Assembly (NCBI GenBank): GCA_016704435.1
Contig: JADJAB010000002.1
Coordinates: 124,001 to 188,000 of the forward strand
DNA length: 64,000 bases
Reading direction: 5' to 3'
Origin: Rhodobacter sp.
GTDB taxonomy: Bacteria > Pseudomonadota > Alphaproteobacteria > Rhodobacterales > Rhodobacteraceae
Below the pieces are notes generated by a model. It saw only the letters and a program-made list of their open reading frames with translations. It had not been told where the DNA came from and did not search any database. Of this stretch, positions 34,253 to 50,600 are shown one piece after another (positions within the stretch are counted from its first letter, which is position 1; every line of letters begins with the position of its first letter). Position numbers and translations under genes: made by a program.

Positions 34253-37138
34253 AGGACTTCATCATTCCCGACCACGATTTCGGGACCCCCGCCGCGAAAT
34301 CGAAAGCCATGGTCACGCTGACCATCGACGGCTTCGACGTGACGGTGCCGGAAGGCACCTCGATCATGCGCGCTGCGGCCGAGGTTGGCATCTCGGTGCC
34401 GAAGCTGTGCGCCACCGACAGCATCGACGCCTTCGGCTCGTGCCGCCTCTGCCTGGTCGAGATCGACGGCCGCAACGGCACCCCGGCCTCCTGCACCACG
34501 CCGGTCGCTGCCGGTATCTCCGTTCACACCCAGACCGCCCGGCTGCAGGCCCTGCGCCGCGGCGTGATGGAGCTTTACGCCTCGGACCATCCGGTGATCG
34601 GGCTGGCCGACCCGGCCAATGGTGACAGCGAGTTGCAGCGGATGGCGGGCATCGTCGGCCTGCGCGACATGCGTTACCGGCCGATTGCCGATCACGTCCA
34701 CGAACGCAAGCCCGACGGCGCGGCGAATCCCGGCTGGCGGCCGGTGGACGTCAGCAACCCCTATTTCGCTTTCGATTCGTCGAAATGCATCGTCTGCTCG
34801 CTTTGCGTGCGGGCCTGCGACGAAGTGCAGGGCACCTTCGCCCTGACGATCGAGGGGCGCGGCTTTGAAAGCCGGGTGTCCGCCGGCATGAAGCTGGACG
34901 ATTTCCTGTCGTCGGACTGCGTGTCCTGCGGCGCCTGCGTCCAGGTCTGCCCGACCGGCAGCCTGCAGGAAAAATCGGTGAAAGAACTGGGCCTGCCGGA
35001 ACGGTCGGTCATCACCACCTGCGCCTATTGCGGCGTTGGCTGTTCGTTCAAGGCCGAGATGCGCGGCGACGAACTGGTGCGCATGACCCCCTACAAGCAC
35101 GGCAAGGCCAACCGCGGCCATTCCTGCGTCAAGGGCCGCTTCGCCTATGGCTATGCCACCCATCAGGACCGCATCCTCAAGCCGATGATCCGCGAGGCGA
35201 TCTCGGACCCATGGTGCGAAGTCAGCTGGGAAGAGGCGATGGAGTTCGCCGCGGCCCGGATGAAGGCCATTCAGGCAAAGCACGGGCGGAATTCGGTCGG
35301 GGTCATCACCTCCAGCCGCTGCACCAACGAAGAAACCTATCTGGTGCAGAAACTGACCCGCGCGGTGTTCATGAACAACAACACCGACACCTGCGCCCGC
35401 GTCTGCCATTCGCCCACGGGATATGGCCTGGGCCAGACCTACGGCACCTCTGCCGGCACGCAGGACTTCGATTCGGTCGAGGAAGCCGATGTGCTTATGG
35501 TGATCGGCGCCAACCCGCATGCCGCCCACCCGGTGTTTTCCAGCCGGATGAAGAAGCGGCTGCGCAAGGGCGCCAAGCTGATCGTCGTCGACCCGCGCCG
35601 CACCGAAACGGTGGAAGGCCCGCATTACAAGGCGGCGCATCACCTGGCGCTGACGCCGGGCACCAATGTCGCCGTCGTCTCGGCCCTGGCGCATGTGATC
35701 GTGACCGAAAAGCTTTACGACGAAGACTTCATCCGGTCGCGCTGCGACTGGGATGAATTCCAGGACTATGCCGACTTCATCAGCGCCCCCAACCACAGCC
35801 CCGAGGCGCTGCAACCGGTCACCGGCGTTCCGGCCGAGGAAATCCGCGGCGCGGCAAGACTTTACGCCACCGGCGGCAACGCGGCAATCTACTATGGCCT
35901 GGGCGTGACCGAACACAGCCAGGGATCGACCACGGTCATCGGCATCGCCAACCTGGCCATGCTGACCGGCAACATCGGACGCCCCGGCGTCGGCGTGAAC
36001 CCGCTGCGCGGGCAGAACAACGTGCAGGGTTCGTGCGACATGGGGTCTTTCCCGCATGAACTGCCGGGCTACCGCCACGTCAAGAACGCGGATGTCCGCG
36101 CGATCTACGAAAAGCTCTGGGGCGTTCAGATCGACCCCGAGCCCGGCCTGCGCATCCCCAACATGCTGGACGCCGCAGTCGAGGGCACCTTCATGGGCCT
36201 CTACTGCCAGGGCGAAGACATCCTGCAATCGGACCCCGATACCAAGCATGTCGCGGCCGGGCTGGCGGCGATGGAGTGCGTCATCGTCCACGACCTATTC
36301 CTGAACGAGACCGCGAATTACGCGCATGTGTTCTTTCCCGGATCGAGCTTCCTGGAAAAGGACGGCACCTTCACCAACGCCGAGCGCCGCATCAACATGG
36401 TGCGCAAGGTGATGGCGCAAGAAGGGCTATGCCGACTGGGAAGTCACCCAGTTGCTGGCCAATGCCATGCTGGCGGAACAGGCGGCGCCAACTGGAATTA
36501 TACCCACCCCAGCCAGATCATGGACGAAATCGCGCCTGACCACGCCCTCTTTCGCGGGCGTGAACTATGACAAGATCGAGACCATGGGCTCGGTCCAGTG
36601 GCCGTGCAACGCCGATGCGCCCGAGGGCACGCCGATGATGCACATCGACGGCTTCGTGCGCGGCAAGGGCAAGTTCATCAACACCGAATATGTGGCGACC
36701 GACGAAAAGGCCGGGCCGCGCTTCCCGCTGTTGCTGACTACGGGCCGCATCCTCAGCCAGTACAACGTCGGCGCACAGACGCGGCGTACCGAGAACGTGG
36801 TCTGGCACGATCAGGACCTGCTGGAAATCCATCCGCATGACGCCGAAAACCGCGGCATCCACGAAGGCGCCTGGGTGCGGCTGGCGTCGCGCTCCGGCGA
36901 GACCACGCTGCGCGCCACGATCACCGACCGGGTCAGCCCCGGCGTGGTCTACACCACCTTCCACCACCCCGATACGCAGGCCAACGTCATCACCACCGAT
37001 TTCAGCGATTGGGCCACCAATTGCCCGGAATACAAGGTGACGGCGGTGCAGGTCAGCCCCTCGAACGGCCCGTCGGAATGGCAGGAGGACTACAACGCCC
37101 AGGCCGCCCAGTCACGCCGGATCCTGGCGGCGGAATGA
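34249..37138 (+). CDS. fdsA: Formate dehydrogenase alpha subunit, frame broken near the C-terminus
   Basis: The catalytic Mo-bis-MGD subunit of about 960 aa. In order: 2Fe-2S ferredoxin domain (C-R-L-C-L-V-E, near 60), His/Cys cluster, two 4Fe-4S ferredoxin motifs (C-S-L-C-V-R-A-C and C-G-A-C-V-Q-V-C), N-terminal 4Fe-4S C-A-Y-C-G-V-G-C, then the molybdopterin core with the metal-binding Cys in A-R-V-C-H-S-P (Cys, not selenocysteine). The C-terminal MopB domain returns in another frame (N-V-G-A-Q-T-R-R-T). Three single-base shifts at about 36424, 36484 and 36535 interrupt an otherwise normal sequence. Confidence 0.9.
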
Positions 37139-37950
37139 CCGGCGCGCGGCCGATTCCCCGGCTGGCCTTCGGCCCTGGCCTTTCGGCCGGGGAACGGGTC
37201 CTGCCCGAAGAAAAGGCCGTGGCGCTGTCGTTCAACGGCACGACGCAGGCGGTGATGATGGCGACGCCCGCCGATCTGGTGGATTTTGCCTATGGCTTTG
37301 CCCTGACCGAGGGCATCGCCGGTCCAGACGAGGTGTTGTCGGTCGAGGTGGTCGCGGCAGGCGCGGGGCTGGATGTGCAGGCCTGGCTGGCACCGCAGGC
37401 CGAGGAACGGCTGACCGCGCGCCGCCGCACCATGGCCGGGCCGGTGGGCTGCGGGCTGTGCGGCATCGACTCGATTGAGCAGGCGCTGCGCGACCCTACT
37501 CCGGTGCCGCCCTCGGCCTTTCGCATGACGCCGGCGCAGGTCATGGCCGCAGTGGCCGCCCTGCCCGGTCACCAACCCCTGCACGACGCCACCCGCGCCG
37601 CCCATTGCGCGGCCTTCTGGACCGCCGATGGCATCCTTGCCGCGCGCGAGGATGTCGGTCGCCACAACGCGCTGGACAAGCTGATCGGCCACCTTGCCCG
37701 CCACCCGCCGCGCGCCGAAGGTGCCGTGGTGCTGACCAGCCGCGTCTCGATCGACATGGTGCAGAAGGTGGCCGCGCTTGGCTGCGGGCTCTTGATCGCC
37801 GCCTCCGCCCCTACCGCCGATGCCGTGGCCCTGGCCGACAGCGCCGGGATCACCCTTATCGCCCTGGCCCGACGCGACCGGTTCGAGGCCTATACACACA
37901 CCGACCGTATCCAGACAGAGGCCGCCCCCCATGTCCGCCACACCCGCTGA
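37135..37950 (+). CDS. fdhD: Formate dehydrogenase accessory sulfurtransferase (FdhD/FdsC)
   Basis: A 271-aa FdhD-family protein that delivers sulfur to the molybdenum cofactor of formate dehydrogenase. The conserved cysteine pair is in G-P-V-G-C-G-L-C-G (about 100-108), followed by the typical A-A-x-W-T-x-D-G...R-E-D-V-G-R-H-N-A-L-D-K-L-I-G block. The ATG overlaps the fdsA stop by four bases, and the 3' end overlaps fdsD by 20 bases. Confidence 0.95.
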   Translation: MTGARPIPRLAFGPGLSAGERVLPEEKAVALSFNGTTQAVMMATPADLVDFAYGFALTEGIAGPDEVLSVEVVAAGAGLDVQAWLAPQAEERLTARRRTMAGPVGCGLCGIDSIEQALRDPTPVPPSAFRMTPAQVMAAVAALPGHQPLHDATRAAHCAAFWTADGILAAREDVGRHNALDKLIGHLARHPPRAEGAVVLTSRVSIDMVQKVAALGCGLLIAASAPTADAVALADSAGITLIALARRDRFEAYTHTDRIQTEAAPHVRHTR

Positions 37951-38161
37951 AAAGATCACCCGCATGGCGAACCAGATCGCCCGGTTCATGGAATCGAAGC
38001 CGAAGGAAGAGGGCCTGGCCGGCCTTTCCTCGCATATCAACGATTTCTGGGAGCCGCGGATGCGCACCCAGCTTTTCGCGCTGCTCGATCAGGGTGGCGA
38101 GGGGCTGCGTCCGCTGGTGATCGAGGCGGCAGGCCGGATCAGACGCCCTCTGGCGGCCTGA
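37931..38161 (+). CDS. fdsD: Formate dehydrogenase delta subunit
   Basis: A 76-aa FdsD: K-I-T-R-M-A-N-Q-I-A-R-F-M...I-N-D-F-W-E-P-R-M-R-T-Q-L is the family core. FdsD is the small subunit needed for a complete FdsABGD complex in Rhodobacter-type enzymes. It is last in the operon and overlaps the convergent small membrane gene by 23 bases. Confidence 0.93.
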   Translation: MSATPAEKITRMANQIARFMESKPKEEGLAGLSSHINDFWEPRMRTQLFALLDQGGEGLRPLVIEAAGRIRRPLAA

Positions 38162-38360
38162 CCCGCTTCCATTCGGCGGGGCCGCTGTCGCGGGCCAGCT
38201 TCATGTAGGTGAAGACGCCGATAAGAAAGGCAACTGTCGCCAGAATGGCCGCAACCGTCATCCGGTTGCCGTCGTTGGGGTCCGCAGCCAGCGCAAGATA
38301 GCCGAAGGCCCAGAATCCGGTCCAGCTGATGACGCTGACGATGGCGACAAGCTTGCGCAT
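38139..38360 (-). CDS. Small two-TM membrane protein
   Basis: A 73-aa protein with TM helices at about 5-22 and 33-51 (T-V-A-A-I-L-A-T-V-A-F-L-I-G-V-F-T-Y). AGGACT precedes the ATG. It is convergent with fdsD, overlapping its end. Not recognised; it could be a general envelope protein unrelated to formate dehydrogenase. Confidence 0.6.
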   Translation of the reverse strand: MRKLVAIVSVISWTGFWAFGYLALAADPNDGNRMTVAAILATVAFLIGVFTYMKLARDSGPAEWKRVRPPEGV

Positions 38361-38477
38361 GGCAGTCCTTTCCTGTTCCTGGCCGCGGGCTGCCCCGCAA
38401 CCCGGCGGCGATCTTACCGGCTCATCTGGCGATGTCGCGCCAATTCGTCGCCGCGGCCGCAACGCGGCAGCGCCGCG

Positions 38478-39111
38478 TCAGGCAAGGGCGACGGTCAGGA
38501 CATGACCCTCGGCCCGGCCCCAGCGTCCGGGAATCCGGTCGCCGGCGGCAAAAGGGGACACGGGTCGGCAGAACATGGCAGCAAAGGCATCGCCCTGGAA
38601 CGCAAGCCGCAAGGTGTCAAACCCGAACAGGCTGAGGCTGTGTGCATACTGCGCCTTGTAGGCGGCCTCCTTGGCCGAAAAAACCAGCGTCGCGGCGCGG
38701 CCCGGATGGTCCTGCCGCAGCACCCAGTCGCGCTCTTCCGGCAGCAGGATCGTGGACCAGAGATCGACGGGCAGATCGACGTCCTCTTCCAGATCCAGCC
38801 CCAGCCCGGCCGCACCGGAAAGGACGGCGGCCAGGCAGTGACTGCGGCTGTGCGTGATCGCACCGGCAACCCCCTCGGGCCAGATCGGCGCGCGGTCGTC
38901 GGCCATCGGAATCGCGGCAAGCGGCAGGCCCAGCGCCATCATCGCTGCCCGCGCCGCATGGCGGCCGGCCGAAAACTCGGCCAGCCGGCTCGGCAGGGCG
39001 CCGGGCAGCACCTCGCCCGGCAACAGCGGATGGCTGCGCGCGGGGTCCGCCGCCGCCACCGCAGCACCCGGCGGCAACAGCCGGCGCGCCAGTTCGGTCA
39101 GTCGGGCCGGA

Positions 39112-39119
<8 letters not shown>
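38478..39119 (-). CDS. Sfp/EntD-type 4'-phosphopantetheinyl transferase
   Basis: A 213-aa PPTase with the two magnesium/CoA motifs: G-L-G-L-D-L-E-E-D (about 107-115) and F-S-A-K-E-A-A-Y-K (about 148-156), plus an EntD-like H-S-R-S-H-C. It should convert the ACP and PCP of the neighbouring PKS and NRPS to holo form. The ATG lies 8 bases inside the NRPS end, so it is the last gene of the biosynthetic operon. Confidence 0.92.
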
Positions 39120-43605
<4,486 letters not shown>

Positions 43606-43609
<4 letters not shown>

Positions 43610-44619
43610 GTCTTGTGTCCTTGCCTGGTGGGATGCAGGGTGTTTCGGGGCTGAGCACGCCCCATGGGCCGGAAGGCGTGCCGCAGGTGATGCGCCGCGA
43701 GGTCGCGCAGATAGCGCGGCGGATCGCCCCGATTCTTGCGCTGGATCAGCAGCCGCAGCCGCCACAACGCGCCTGCGGCCACCGTGGCCAGCGTGGCCCC
43801 CGCCGCATAGAGCCGCCCGTGGTTCTTGGTGAAGTAGTGCAGACGGCTGTCGAGCCAGAATTGCGGGATGCGGCCCCAGGTCTTCATGCCGGTCGAGGCC
43901 GAGCCGATATGCGCGACCCGGCTTTCCACCACATAATCGGTGGGCCAGCCCGCAAGGGCGGCGCGGCGGCAGAGGTCGGTTTCCTCGAAATATAGGAAAA
44001 AGCTCTCGTCAAAGAGGCCGATCTCGTCCAGCACCTTGCTTCGCATCATCAGGCTGGCCCCGGCCAGCCAGTCGACGCGGATGGTCCGTTCGGGAATGGG
44101 CTGCGCCACGATCCAGCGGCGCAGAAGGCGCGAGACCGGTCCGAAGCGGATCTGGCCCTCGAACTCCGACGCGATGGAGGGGAAGCGGAACGCCGTGCGG
44201 TGCGGCTCCCCCTCCGGCCCGTGGATGAAGCTGCCGGCAAGGCCGGTCTGCGGATGCGCCTCCAGATGGTCCAGCAGGGCGTGGATAGCGTCTTTCGCGG
44301 GGAAGGCATCGGAGTTCAGCAGATAGACGTAGTCCGGCCTTTCGCCACCCGGCAGCCCGGCGCGGATGCCGAAGTTGTTGCCGGCGCCAAAACCGCCGTT
44401 ATGCCCCGATTGCAGGACGCGCACCTGTTGCCGGCCCTGATCCCAGCCGCGCGCGGTGACTTCGGCGCTCAGCCGCTCGAACGACCCGTCGCCCGAGTCA
44501 TTGTCGACGATCACCAAAGCACCTTCGATGCCCTGCATGGCGGCCAAGGCGGCCTCGGCCGCCCGCAGGGTCATGTCGGGCGTGCGCCAGTTCAGAAGGA
44601 CGGTCAGCAGACGGGCCAT
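43606..44619 (-). CDS. GT2 family glycosyltransferase inside the PKS/NRPS operon
   Basis: A 337-aa GT-A-fold glycosyltransferase resembling rhamnosyltransferases: L-L-N-W-R-T-P-D...I-V-D-N-D-S-G-D-G-S, G-H-N-G-G-F-G-A-G-N-N, Y-L-L-N-S-D-A and the acceptor-side F-F-L-Y-F-E-E-T-D-L-C-R-R. It is soluble apart from a short hydrophobic stretch near the C-terminus. The start lies 2 bases after the PKS stop and its stop overlaps the NRPS start, so it is an integral member of the pathway, which implies a glycosylated product. Confidence 0.9.
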
Positions 44620-44621
44620 GG

Positions 44622-47600
44622 CTATTCCGCCGCCTGGGCCAAGGGGGCCGGCACCGGCGGTTCCGCCACCGCAATCGCCGCTTTCATTCGGGCGGCCAAC
44701 ACGCGGACATTGGGTTCCAGCACCATGGAATCGTGATCGCCAGGCACCTCGATCACCTGCAAGCCGGGGGCAAAGCGGATCAGGTCGTTGTCGGGCCGGA
44801 CATATTCCCTGGCCGCCGAGACCCAGGCGCCCCGGGACACCTGCCAGCGGCGATCCAAGGGCGGGCGGAACAGCACCGTGGCGCCTTTGCGTTCGGCCAA
44901 GGCATAGCGCGGCAGGGCGGCGCGGAAGGCGGCCTCGATCGCGCTGTCGTGGAAAGCAGCCTCGGCCACGGGGGCGGCATCGGGCCGACGCTTGGCCTTT
45001 TCCCATTCCCAGCGCGCTTTCGCCCAATCCACCAGATAGCGTGGGCCCTTGGCGCGCAGTTCTGCCCATTTGATCATGGCCTTGTCGCGCCGGCTGAGGG
45101 CCGGGCGCAGTGGCACCGGCGTATCCAGCAGCATCAGCAGCGGCACCTCTTCCCCTGCCTCCTGCAGCTGGCGCGCGATTTCCCACGCGATCAGACCGCC
45201 ACCGGAAAAGCCGCCCAACAGGTAGGGTCCATGCGGCTGCACCGCCCGCATCTCGGTGATGTAGTCGCGGGCCGCCGTGACGAAATCGTCATGCGGCGCG
45301 TCGTCGCCGTAAAGGCCGCGCGCCTGAAGGCCGTAGAACGGCCGGTCGCCCCCCAGAAGCTGTGCCAGATGCCGCAGGTTGAGGACGTTACCGAACATCC
45401 CCGCCACCAGGAAGAACGGCGTCTTTGCGCCGCCTTCGCCGCGGTGCATCGGCACCAGATGGGTGAAGCGGCGCTGGGACGCATGCGGGGCGGCGGTGGC
45501 GGCGGCGCCGTGCGGCAGGGATTGCACCTCCCCCACCTCTGCCGCGATCAGTTTCGCGCAGGCGGCGACGGTCGGCGCCTCGAACAGGATCGAGATCGGG
45601 AAATCCACCCGGAACGCCCTTTTCACCATGGCAAACAGGCGGACGGCGATCAGGCTGTGGCCGCCAAGATCGAAGAAACTGTCTTCGACGCCGACACGGG
45701 CAACGCCCAGCAACTCTTGCCAGAAACCTACCAGGCGTCGCTCGATATCATTGCGGGGCTCGACGAAATCGGTATCCAGATCGGGGCGATCGAAGCTTTG
45801 CCCCTCGGGCCGGGCGGCCTCGACCGCGTTGGCCTGACGGATCAGCGCGGGCAGGTCCAGCGAGGAGACGATCACCTGCGGACCGGCAAGTGCCAGCGCC
45901 CGGCCAAAGGCCTGCGCGCCCTCGTCCGGGCGGATGCCCTGGGTGAAGGCATGAACCAGGCGTTCTTCGGCGGCGGACATCGGGCGGGCCGTCTCGTCGC
46001 TTTCCAGGCTGCGCGGGTCGGGCGCCGGGAAGGCCAGCGCGCCGTCCAGCCGGTGGATGGTGAAGCCTTCGATGTCCACGCAAACTTCGCCCCCAGGCGT
46101 GGCCAATGTGATGTCGAAGACCGCCGTAGGGCGGGTGGCGCCATTGGCGGCAGCGTTGCGGACATGGCTGATGATCCGGGCGGGCAGCGGGCGATAGACC
46201 CTTACCGTGCCGTAAGAAACCGGCACCCAGAGGTGATCATTGGCGTATCCCTCGATCAGGTCCATCGCCCATCCGGTGGCAAGGTCCATCAGTGCGGGGT
46301 GCAGGAGCCAGCCCTGGTCCGGCTCGCCGGCAAAGGCGGTGGGCAGGTGCAGCTGGGCAAGGCCTTCGGTCGCCGCCGTGGAGCGAGACGCCAGCACCCG
46401 CCAGCGCGGGCCAAAGCGCAGATGCGCCTCTTGCGGGCTGGGCAGGCCGTCGCCAACCTCTGGCGCGGGCAGGCGGGAAGCAATGGCGGCGGGGTCGATC
46501 TGCGGCTGGGCATCGGTCAGCGGCAACAGCCGGGCTTGCGCATGTTGCAGCCAGCCCTTGCGGCCCCGCGCCGTCACTTCGGAGTGCAGATCGAAGACAT
46601 AGCCCTCATCGCTGCGGGTCAGCCTGGCGCGGATCGGGCGCCTTTCGCCAGCTTCGACGTTCAGGGCGCGAAAGAAGGTCAGGTCACGCAGCACAAAACC
46701 CGCCGCTTCACCCTGGGCGGTCCAGGCCTCGGCGGCAATTTCCAGAACCCCCGTGCCGGGAATCAGTGCCGTACCATCGGCGGTGCGGTGGCCGTCCAGC
46801 ACCCAGCGGTCAAGTGCATAGGTGGCGGTGAAGATACGGTTGCCGGTGCTGTCAAACCCCGCCTCGTTCAGCATCGGGCGGCTGATCGGCAGGCGCGGCG
46901 CCTCTGGCCGCCCCATCTGGTCGGCCAGGCTATCGGCGGCCATGCCGACGCCCTGCCAGATGCCCCAGTTCAGCGCGATGACGCGCGTCTTGCCACCTGC
47001 CCGCGACTTGGCAAAGGCGTTCAGGTATTCGTTCGCCGCCACATAGTCCACCTGCCCCGCCGGGCCGGTGACGGTGGAGGTCGAGGCAAAGAGCACCATC
47101 AGCGCCAGCGAGCCATCCGGGAACAGCCGGTCAAGCACTTGCGTGCCGTGCAGTTTCGGCGCGAAGACCTCTTCCACCTCGGTCGGAGTCTTGGCCATCA
47201 ACGGCCCGTCATCAACCACCCCTGCAGCATGGATCACCGCCTGAACCGGGCCAAAGCGGGTCTGCCCTTCGGCAACTGCGGCCTCCATCTCGACCACATT
47301 GGCCACATCGGCCTGTGAAACCAGCACCTGGCCCCCCAAGGACTCCAGCCGTTGCAGCGCAAGGATGCGCCGGGCGATCGGGTCGGCGGGGTCGTGGGCG
47401 GCCAGATGGCGCGGCCAATGGGCACGGTCGGGAAGCGCGCGCCGCGCGATCAGGGTGATCTTGACGCCGTGGCGGCGGATCAGGTCTTCGGCCACGGTCA
47501 GGCCGATGCCGCCGAAACCGCCGGTGATCAGCACATGTGCGCCGTGCGGCAGATCGAGTCGTTCTTCGGGCAGCGGCTGCGGTTTCACGCCCTGCTCATA

Positions 47601-50600
47601 CCGCCGCTCGCCGCGCAGGGCGGCTAGGGTGGGGGCGTCGGAAAGAGCCTCTTCCAGCACGCGGTCAACAAGGGTTTCCGGCAGCTTGCGCGCATCTGGC
47701 AGGGTCAGGTCCAGAGACGCGATGACCAGCCCCGGCACTTCCTTCGGCACCACGCGAAGGGGGCCAAGGATCATCGCCTTCTCCGGCTCTGCCAACCGCT
47801 CTCCCTTCACCTGCGCCGCCCCGGTGGTCAGCACGGTCAGGCGGATCGGGCGGGGCAGATCCTCCTCGGCCAGGGCCTGAGACAGGAAGAACAGCGACCA
47901 GAACCCCTGCTCCAGATTGCGGTGCAGAAAGCTGGAGCCCGGGCGGAAGTCCTGACCGCGTGTGACCAGCCAGCCATGAAGGATGCGAGAGGGCGCCAAC
48001 CCTCGCGCCGCCAGATCGCGGACCAGCAGGTCATAGCCTTCGCGCCCGCGTTCCGGGGCCAGCACATAACCTTCGCCGTCGCGGGCGAAACTGTCGCCCG
48101 CGCGCACTGCCACCACGCGATGACCCGCCTCCTTCAGCCGCGCGGCGGCGGCGGTGCAAAGCCCGGAGGCGTCGGTGAAGACCAGCCATGTCTCGGGCGC
48201 TGCTTCCCCCAGATCGTCGATGTCGAAGCCCGCCGTTGCGGGCCGCCAACGCAGGCGCCAGCCCCAGCTGGCCATTTCCTCGACCCGTGCGGGCAAGACC
48301 TCGGCCTCTGCGGCCTCGGCCCGACCGGGCGCGATGAAATAGGGCTTTTTCTGGAAGGCATAGCCCGGCAAGGGCACGCGCTGCCGCCGTGCCTCGCCCC
48401 AGATCGGAGACCAATCGACCGGCACGCCACAGGCCCAAAGCCGCGCGATGGAGGCGATATGCCAGGCGTCGTCGGCCATCTTCTGTTCGGGGTGCCGCAA
48501 GGCGGGAACAACCTGCCCCGCACCGATGCCATTGGCTTGCGAAAGCGATGACAGCGCGCGGCCCGGTCCCATCTCGATATAGATGCGCCCCGGTGTGGCG
48601 GTCAGTGTCTCCATGCAGGCGCGGAAGTTGATGGTGTTGCGCAGGTGCTGGACCCAGTATTCCGGGTCGGTCGCTTGCGTACTGGTCAGCGGCTGGCCGG
48701 TGCTGTTGGAGATGATCGGCAAGATCGGCGGGTTCAGCCGGATGCCGCGAAGATAGTCGCCGAACCGCGCCAGGATCGGCTCCAGCATCCTCGAATGCGC
48801 GGCGATGTCGATGGCGACGCGCTGCGTTTCCACCCCCTTTGCGGCCAGACCGGCGGCCAAGGTCACCAGCGCTGCATCGGGGCCGGAAACCACGCAAAGA
48901 CCAGGGGCATTGACCGAGGCCATGTCCAGATCGCCCGTCAGCAGGGGCCTCAGCCCATCTGCATCCATAGGGACTGACAGCATGCCGCCCGGGGCGATGG
49001 TGTCAAAGAGCCGCCCACGCAACAGCACGAGGCCGATGCAATCTTCAAAGCTCATCACGCCCGCAAGGGCTGCGGCGGCATTTTCGCCCATCGAATGCCC
49101 AACCAGGACGGCGGGAAGAATGCCCCAACCTTCATAAAGCTTCGCCAGGGCATATTCGCAGATCATGATCAGCGGCAGCTGGACCGAAGGCCGCTTCAGT
49201 GCCTGATCCGCCGCCGCCTCATCGCCCTTTGCGGGCAGCCAGAGCGCGCGGATGTCGTAATCCAGTTGCGGTTGCAGCACCGCTAGGCCGCGATCCATCC
49301 AATCGGCGAAAACAGGTTCGGTCTGATAGAGATCGCGCGCCATGCCGGCGAATTGGGCGCCGCCGCCGGGGAACATGAAGACAACCTCGGGGGCATCGCA
49401 TAGGTGATCGTGGTTGAAGACGCGGCGCGGGTCGGCGCCTTCCAAGAGGCTGGCGGCCTCGTCGTGGCCGGAGGCCACCAGCACGCGGCGCTTGTCAAAG
49501 GCGCGGCGGCCTTCCTTCAGGGTCCAGGCCACATCGGCCAACGGCTGCTCGGGGTGCGCGCGCAGATGGGCGGCCAGCTTTGCGGCCTGCGCGTCCAAGG
49601 CGGATTTGCTGCGGGCCGAGATCACAAGGGGCTGGAACGGCCAGTCGCTTTCTTCGGAGGCCACCCGCACAGGCGCTTCTTCCAGCACCACATGCGCATT
49701 GGTGCCGCCGACGCCAAGGCTGTTGACCCCGGCGCGCAGGACCGGGGCCTGCCAGTCGGTCAGCCGGTCGTTCACCTTGAACGGAGAGGTGTCGAAATCA
49801 ATCGCCGGGTTTGGTGCCTCATACCCCAGACTTGGCGGCAACTGGCGGTGATGCAGCGACAGCGCCACCTTGATCAGGCTGGCCACGCCGGCAGCGGTAT
49901 CCAGATGCCCGATATTGGTTTTCACGGAACCGATGCGGCAAGTCCCCACCGCATCGGTGGTCTCGCGGAAGGCGGCGGTCAGGGCGGCCACCTCGATCGG
50001 GTCGCCCAGCCAGGTGCCGGTGCCGTGGCACTCGACGTAGGAAACGCTGTCCGCCGCGACCCCGGCAATCATCTGCGCCTCGGCGATGCAGGCCGCCTGA
50101 CCATCGACCGACGGGGCCAGATACCCCGCCTTGGCAGCACCATCGTTGTTGACCGCGCTGCCTTTCACGATGGCCCAGATATGGTCGCCATCGCGGATTG
50201 CATCCTTTGCGCGCCTCAAGACCACACAGCCCGCGCCGGACCCGAACACCGTCCCCTCGGCCCGGTGGTCGAAAGCGTGGCAATGGCCGTCGGGCGACAG
50301 GATCTCGCCTTCCTGATGCAGGTATCCGCGGGCATGGGGCAGCTCGATCGTCACGCCCCCCGCAAGAGCCATGTCGCATTCGCCGTTCAACAGCGCCTGT
50401 GTGGCGTAGTGCAGTGCCACAAGCGACGTGGAGCAGGCCGTCTGCACGTTGATCGACGGGCCCTTCAGGTCGAAGACATGCGAAACGCGGGTGGCCAGAA
50501 AATCCTTGTCATTGCCGGTATGGCGCAAGAGGAACATGCCGGTCTGGTCGACCAGATCGGGGTTGGAACAGAGGTTGAAATAGAAATACGACCCCATCCC

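Noticed and set aside
35370..35430. Selenocysteine-containing formate dehydrogenase
   Set aside because: The metal-binding position is encoded as Cys (A-R-V-C-H-S-P) with no in-frame TGA there, as usual for FdsA.
44733..47318. An 861-codon plus-strand frame opposite the PKS
   Set aside because: The minus-strand PKS has complete catalytic motifs along this stretch; the opposite frame has shadow composition.
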